Source: Alphaproteobacteria bacterium (GTDB lineage Bacteria > Pseudomonadota > Alphaproteobacteria > UBA9219). From it: 6,803 bases of DNA. The notes under the pieces were generated by a model that saw only the letters and a program-made list of their open reading frames with translations, was not told the origin of the DNA and did no database searches. The stretch covers positions 7,157 through 13,959 of the forward strand of contig JAQUPC010000058.1 of NCBI GenBank assembly GCA_028716765.1, given 5' to 3'. The translations under genes and the position numbers were made by a program. Below, in pieces: positions 5,513 to 6,803 of this stretch. The first letter of the stretch is position 1. Every line of letters begins with the position of its first letter.

Positions 5513-5765
5513 CGGCTGTTGGCCGTGTTAATTCTTTCATGAATAAAAACAACGGGGATAATGGGTTAACGTACGGCAAATAGAAGGGCGGAATAGACGA
5601 GAGAATAGGCTCAAGCCGTCACGCATCCTTATATGTGCTGTTTTGCTTGGCGGGGAAACCTACTGGCACCGCTAAAGTAATCGTCTAATCATAAAATTAG
5701 AAACTTGGGGGACGAAGTGGAGGAAGACACTTTTCCCCGCAGCAATTCTCAACCCCATAATTGGC
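5513..5765. other. Gene-free stretch between the small gene's promoter and the repeat cluster
   Basis: No convincing gene on either strand. The plus strand has a 14-codon frame from an ATG at 5539 without a ribosome binding site; the minus strand has a 29-codon frame from about 5627. Visible elements are ATAATGGGTTAACG at 5558-5571, which shares ATAATGGGT with the promoter at 4468, and a 6-bp inverted repeat TCTAAT-CATAAA-ATTAGA at 5684-5701. No tRNA-like cloverleaf was found. Confidence 0.5.
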
Positions 5766-5775
5766 AGAAAACAAA

Positions 5776-5803
5776 CTGGATTCCCGCTTTCGCGGGAATG
5801 ACG
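5776..5803. repeat. Dispersed palindromic repeat, GGATTCCCGC/GCGGGAATGACG type
   Basis: CTGGATTCCCGC-TTTC-GCGGGAATGACG contains a perfect 8-bp stem (5780-5787 with 5792-5799) closed by TTTC. This core is a well-known intergenic repeat in many proteobacterial genomes, where its translation gives the spurious RHSRESGNP peptide. It is non-coding. Confidence 0.8.
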
Positions 5804-5837
5804 CAGTGCCAATAACGGAAACCGTTCAGGCGAAATC

Positions 5838-5933
5838 GTCATCGCGAGGCCCCTTTGGGGACGTGGCGATCCAGAATGCATGAAACTTGTGGTTTCTGGA
5901 TTGCTTCGCGCCTTGGCAGGCGCTCGCAATGAC
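5838..5933. repeat. Cloverleaf-like inverted repeat element, about 96 bp
   Basis: The ends GTCATCGCGA (5838-5847) and TCGCAATGAC (5924-5933) pair with one mismatch. Inside are a CCCC-TTT-GGGG hairpin (5850-5860), a long inner stem GCGATCCAGAA (5866-5876) with TTCTGGATTGC (5894-5904, one mismatch), and a GCGCC-TTGGCA-GGCGC hairpin (5908-5923). Together they give an outer stem with three arms. The mismatches keep G-U pairs in RNA, which favours selection on a transcript or on the element itself. This resembles the dispersed 'GTCATTGCGAGG...GCAATGACGG' repeats of several bacterial genomes and looks like a small non-autonomous mobile repeat. Confidence 0.75.
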
Positions 5934-5988
5934 GGAAGGACGCGGGGCTTTATGGGCACAGACTTTAGGGCCTTTCCCGTTTCACTGA

Positions 5989-6039
5989 CCCCTCCCCGAA
6001 ATCGCTTGGGCGATTTCGACCCTCCCGCAAGGGGAGGGT
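5989..6039. repeat. Double-hairpin intergenic repeat next to the cckA-like gene
   Basis: CGAAATCGC-TTGG-GCGATTTCG (5997-6018) is a perfect 9-bp stem-loop. It is followed by ACCCTCCC-GCAAG-GGGAGGGT (6019-6039), a perfect 8-bp stem-loop. The left flank CCCTCCCC (5990-5997) can also pair with GGGGAGGG (6031-6038), so two structures compete. It lies 25 bp after the stop of the kinase gene and may end or stabilise its message, but no T tract follows the stems on the minus strand, so it is not a standard terminator. Confidence 0.65.
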
Positions 6040-6063
6040 GATCCCTCCTAACTGGATTTTGTT

Positions 6064-6803
6064 CTAACTCCCCTCCTCCAACACTTCCTTCACCTTGCCC
6101 GCCAGTTGCTTGAGCGTGAAGGGCTTGCCGAGAAAGTGGATTTGCTCGCCCGAGGTGAACTGCTCGCGCAGGCGGTCTTCGGTGTAGCCCGAGACGAACA
6201 CGACCTTCATGTCCGGCCAGCGTTCGCGGATGCGCTTGTAGAGCGTGGGGCCGTCCATCTGCGGCATGACGACGTCGGTGACGGTGAGGTCGATCTTGCC
6301 GCCGTCCTTGTCGAGAACGGTCAGCGCTTCTTCGCCGCTGCGCGCCTCGAACACGTTGTAGCCCTTGTTGCGTAGCGCGCGCGACGAGAACACGCGCACG
6401 GCGTCTTCGTCCTCGACCAAAAGAATGGTGCCCACGCCGGTAAGATCGGGGCCGGGTTTTTCCTCCCGCGCCTCTTCGGCGGCGCGCGCCGCCTTCGCCT
6501 TTTCGCTTTCGCTGAACGCCGGGATGTAGACCATGAACGTCGAGCCGTGCCCGACGCGGCTTTCGACGCTGACGAAGCCGCCCGTCTGGCGCACGACGCC
6601 GTACACCGTGGCCAGGCCAAGCCCCGTGCCCGAGCCGGGTTCTTTCGTGGAGAAGAACGGCTCAAAAATGCGTTGCAGGTTTTCTTTGGAAATACCGATG
6701 CCCGTATCCACGACCTCGATCGCGACGTAGTCGCCCGGCGGCATCTCATCCTGCCCGCGCAAAACGGTTTCCTTCTGGCGCATGTTGTGCGTGCGGATGG
6801 TCA
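6064..6803 (-). CDS. cckA: CckA-like hybrid histidine kinase, C-terminal part (cut by window edge)
   Basis: The frame is open from the right edge (first whole codon at 6801-6799) to a TAG at 6066-6064, so the N-terminal sensor, dimerisation and most of the ATPase domain lie outside. What is visible is the end of the HATPase domain, with TIRTHN, then VDTGIGI (G1), FEPFFSTK (F) and GSGTGLGLATVYG (G2). An Ala/Glu-rich linker (AKAARAAEEAREEK) follows, then a complete receiver domain: ILLVEDEDAVR acidic pocket, phosphoacceptor Asp in VTDVVMPQMDG, FVSGYTED and FLGKPFTLKQLAGKVKEVL. The linker end DLTGVGTILLVEDEDAVR...SRALRNKGY and the tail KPFTLKQLAGKVKEVL match CckA closely. CckA feeds phosphate through ChpT to CtrA and controls cell cycle or motility in alphaproteobacteria. 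An internal ATG at 6783 is not the start because conserved sequence continues upstream. Confidence 0.88.
   Translation of the reverse strand, partial: TIRTHNMRQKETVLRGQDEMPPGDYVAIEVVDTGIGISKENLQRIFEPFFSTKEPGSGTGLGLATVYGVVRQTGGFVSVESRVGHGSTFMVYIPAFSESEKAKAARAAEEAREEKPGPDLTGVGTILLVEDEDAVRVFSSRALRNKGYNVFEARSGEEALTVLDKDGGKIDLTVTDVVMPQMDGPTLYKRIRERWPDMKVVFVSGYTEDRLREQFTSGEQIHFLGKPFTLKQLAGKVKEVLEEGS

Noticed and set aside
4442..5818. Exact 12-mer TGCCAATAACGG shared by 4442-4453 and 5807-5818 as possible direct repeats (attachment sites) bounding the orphan block
   Set aside because: About one 12-base match is expected by chance in a window of this size, and no integrase or tRNA end is present.
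5672..5959. 95-codon minus-strand frame
   Set aside because: It runs through two palindromic repeats and contains the RHSRESGNP peptide, a known false translation of this repeat type.
6064..6783. Kinase fragment as a complete 239-residue protein starting at the internal ATG
   Set aside because: The ATPase domain motifs begin right after that ATG and in-frame conserved sequence (TIRTHN) continues to the window edge, so the true start lies outside.

Overview
The window reads as chromosomal DNA of an alphaproteobacterium. The best markers are a CckA-type hybrid histidine kinase at the right edge, an RpsL start at the left edge, TldD and RsmE. Dispersed palindromic repeats such as the 'GGATTCCCGC...GCGGGAATGACG' and 'GTCATCGCGAGG...CTCGCAATGACGG' types are common in proteobacterial genomes. 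The housekeeping genes tldD and cckA are clearly GC-rich, and the block between them looks AT-richer by eye. I could not assign a genus.

Layout, left to right. (1) Positions 1-34 (minus) hold the first 11 codons of rpsL (ribosomal protein S12), leaving the window. Its upstream region of about 300 nt carries a candidate promoter, a possible 48-codon upstream ORF with a Shine-Dalgarno site, and small hairpins. (2) Divergently, on the plus strand, lie rsmE (16S rRNA m3U1498 methyltransferase), an unrecognised 187-residue charged coiled-coil protein 25 bp downstream, and a cysteine hydrolase of the isochorismatase-like family. (3) tldD (metalloprotease, minus) converges on the hydrolase gene with a 15-bp gap. 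(4) From about 4080 to 4563 there is no convincing protein gene. It holds phased CCTGTTWT repeats, a strong rho-independent terminator with no gene in front of it, a 14-bp palindrome and a promoter with a perfect TATAAT box. (5) Two unrecognised genes converge with a 3-bp gap: a 236-residue protein (plus) with a coiled coil, a hydrophobic centre and a basic tail, and a 56-codon gene (minus) with its own promoter and ribosome binding site. (6) Positions 5766-6045 are packed with three different palindromic repeats. (7) From 6064 to the right edge lies the C-terminal part of a CckA-like hybrid kinase (minus): the end of the ATPase domain and a receiver domain.

Functionally, rpsL and rsmE both concern the small ribosomal subunit. 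TldD matures or degrades peptides, and CckA sits at the top of the alphaproteobacterial CckA-ChpT-CtrA phosphorelay. The hydrolase, the coiled-coil protein and the convergent orphan pair have no function that can be read from sequence. The part most worth a second look is about 4160-5570. It combines an orphan terminator (possible small RNA), two orphan genes, one of them missed by usual length cut-offs, and recurring ATAAYGGG motifs, the whole placed between two housekeeping genes and beside repeat clutter. This looks like an inserted accessory block.
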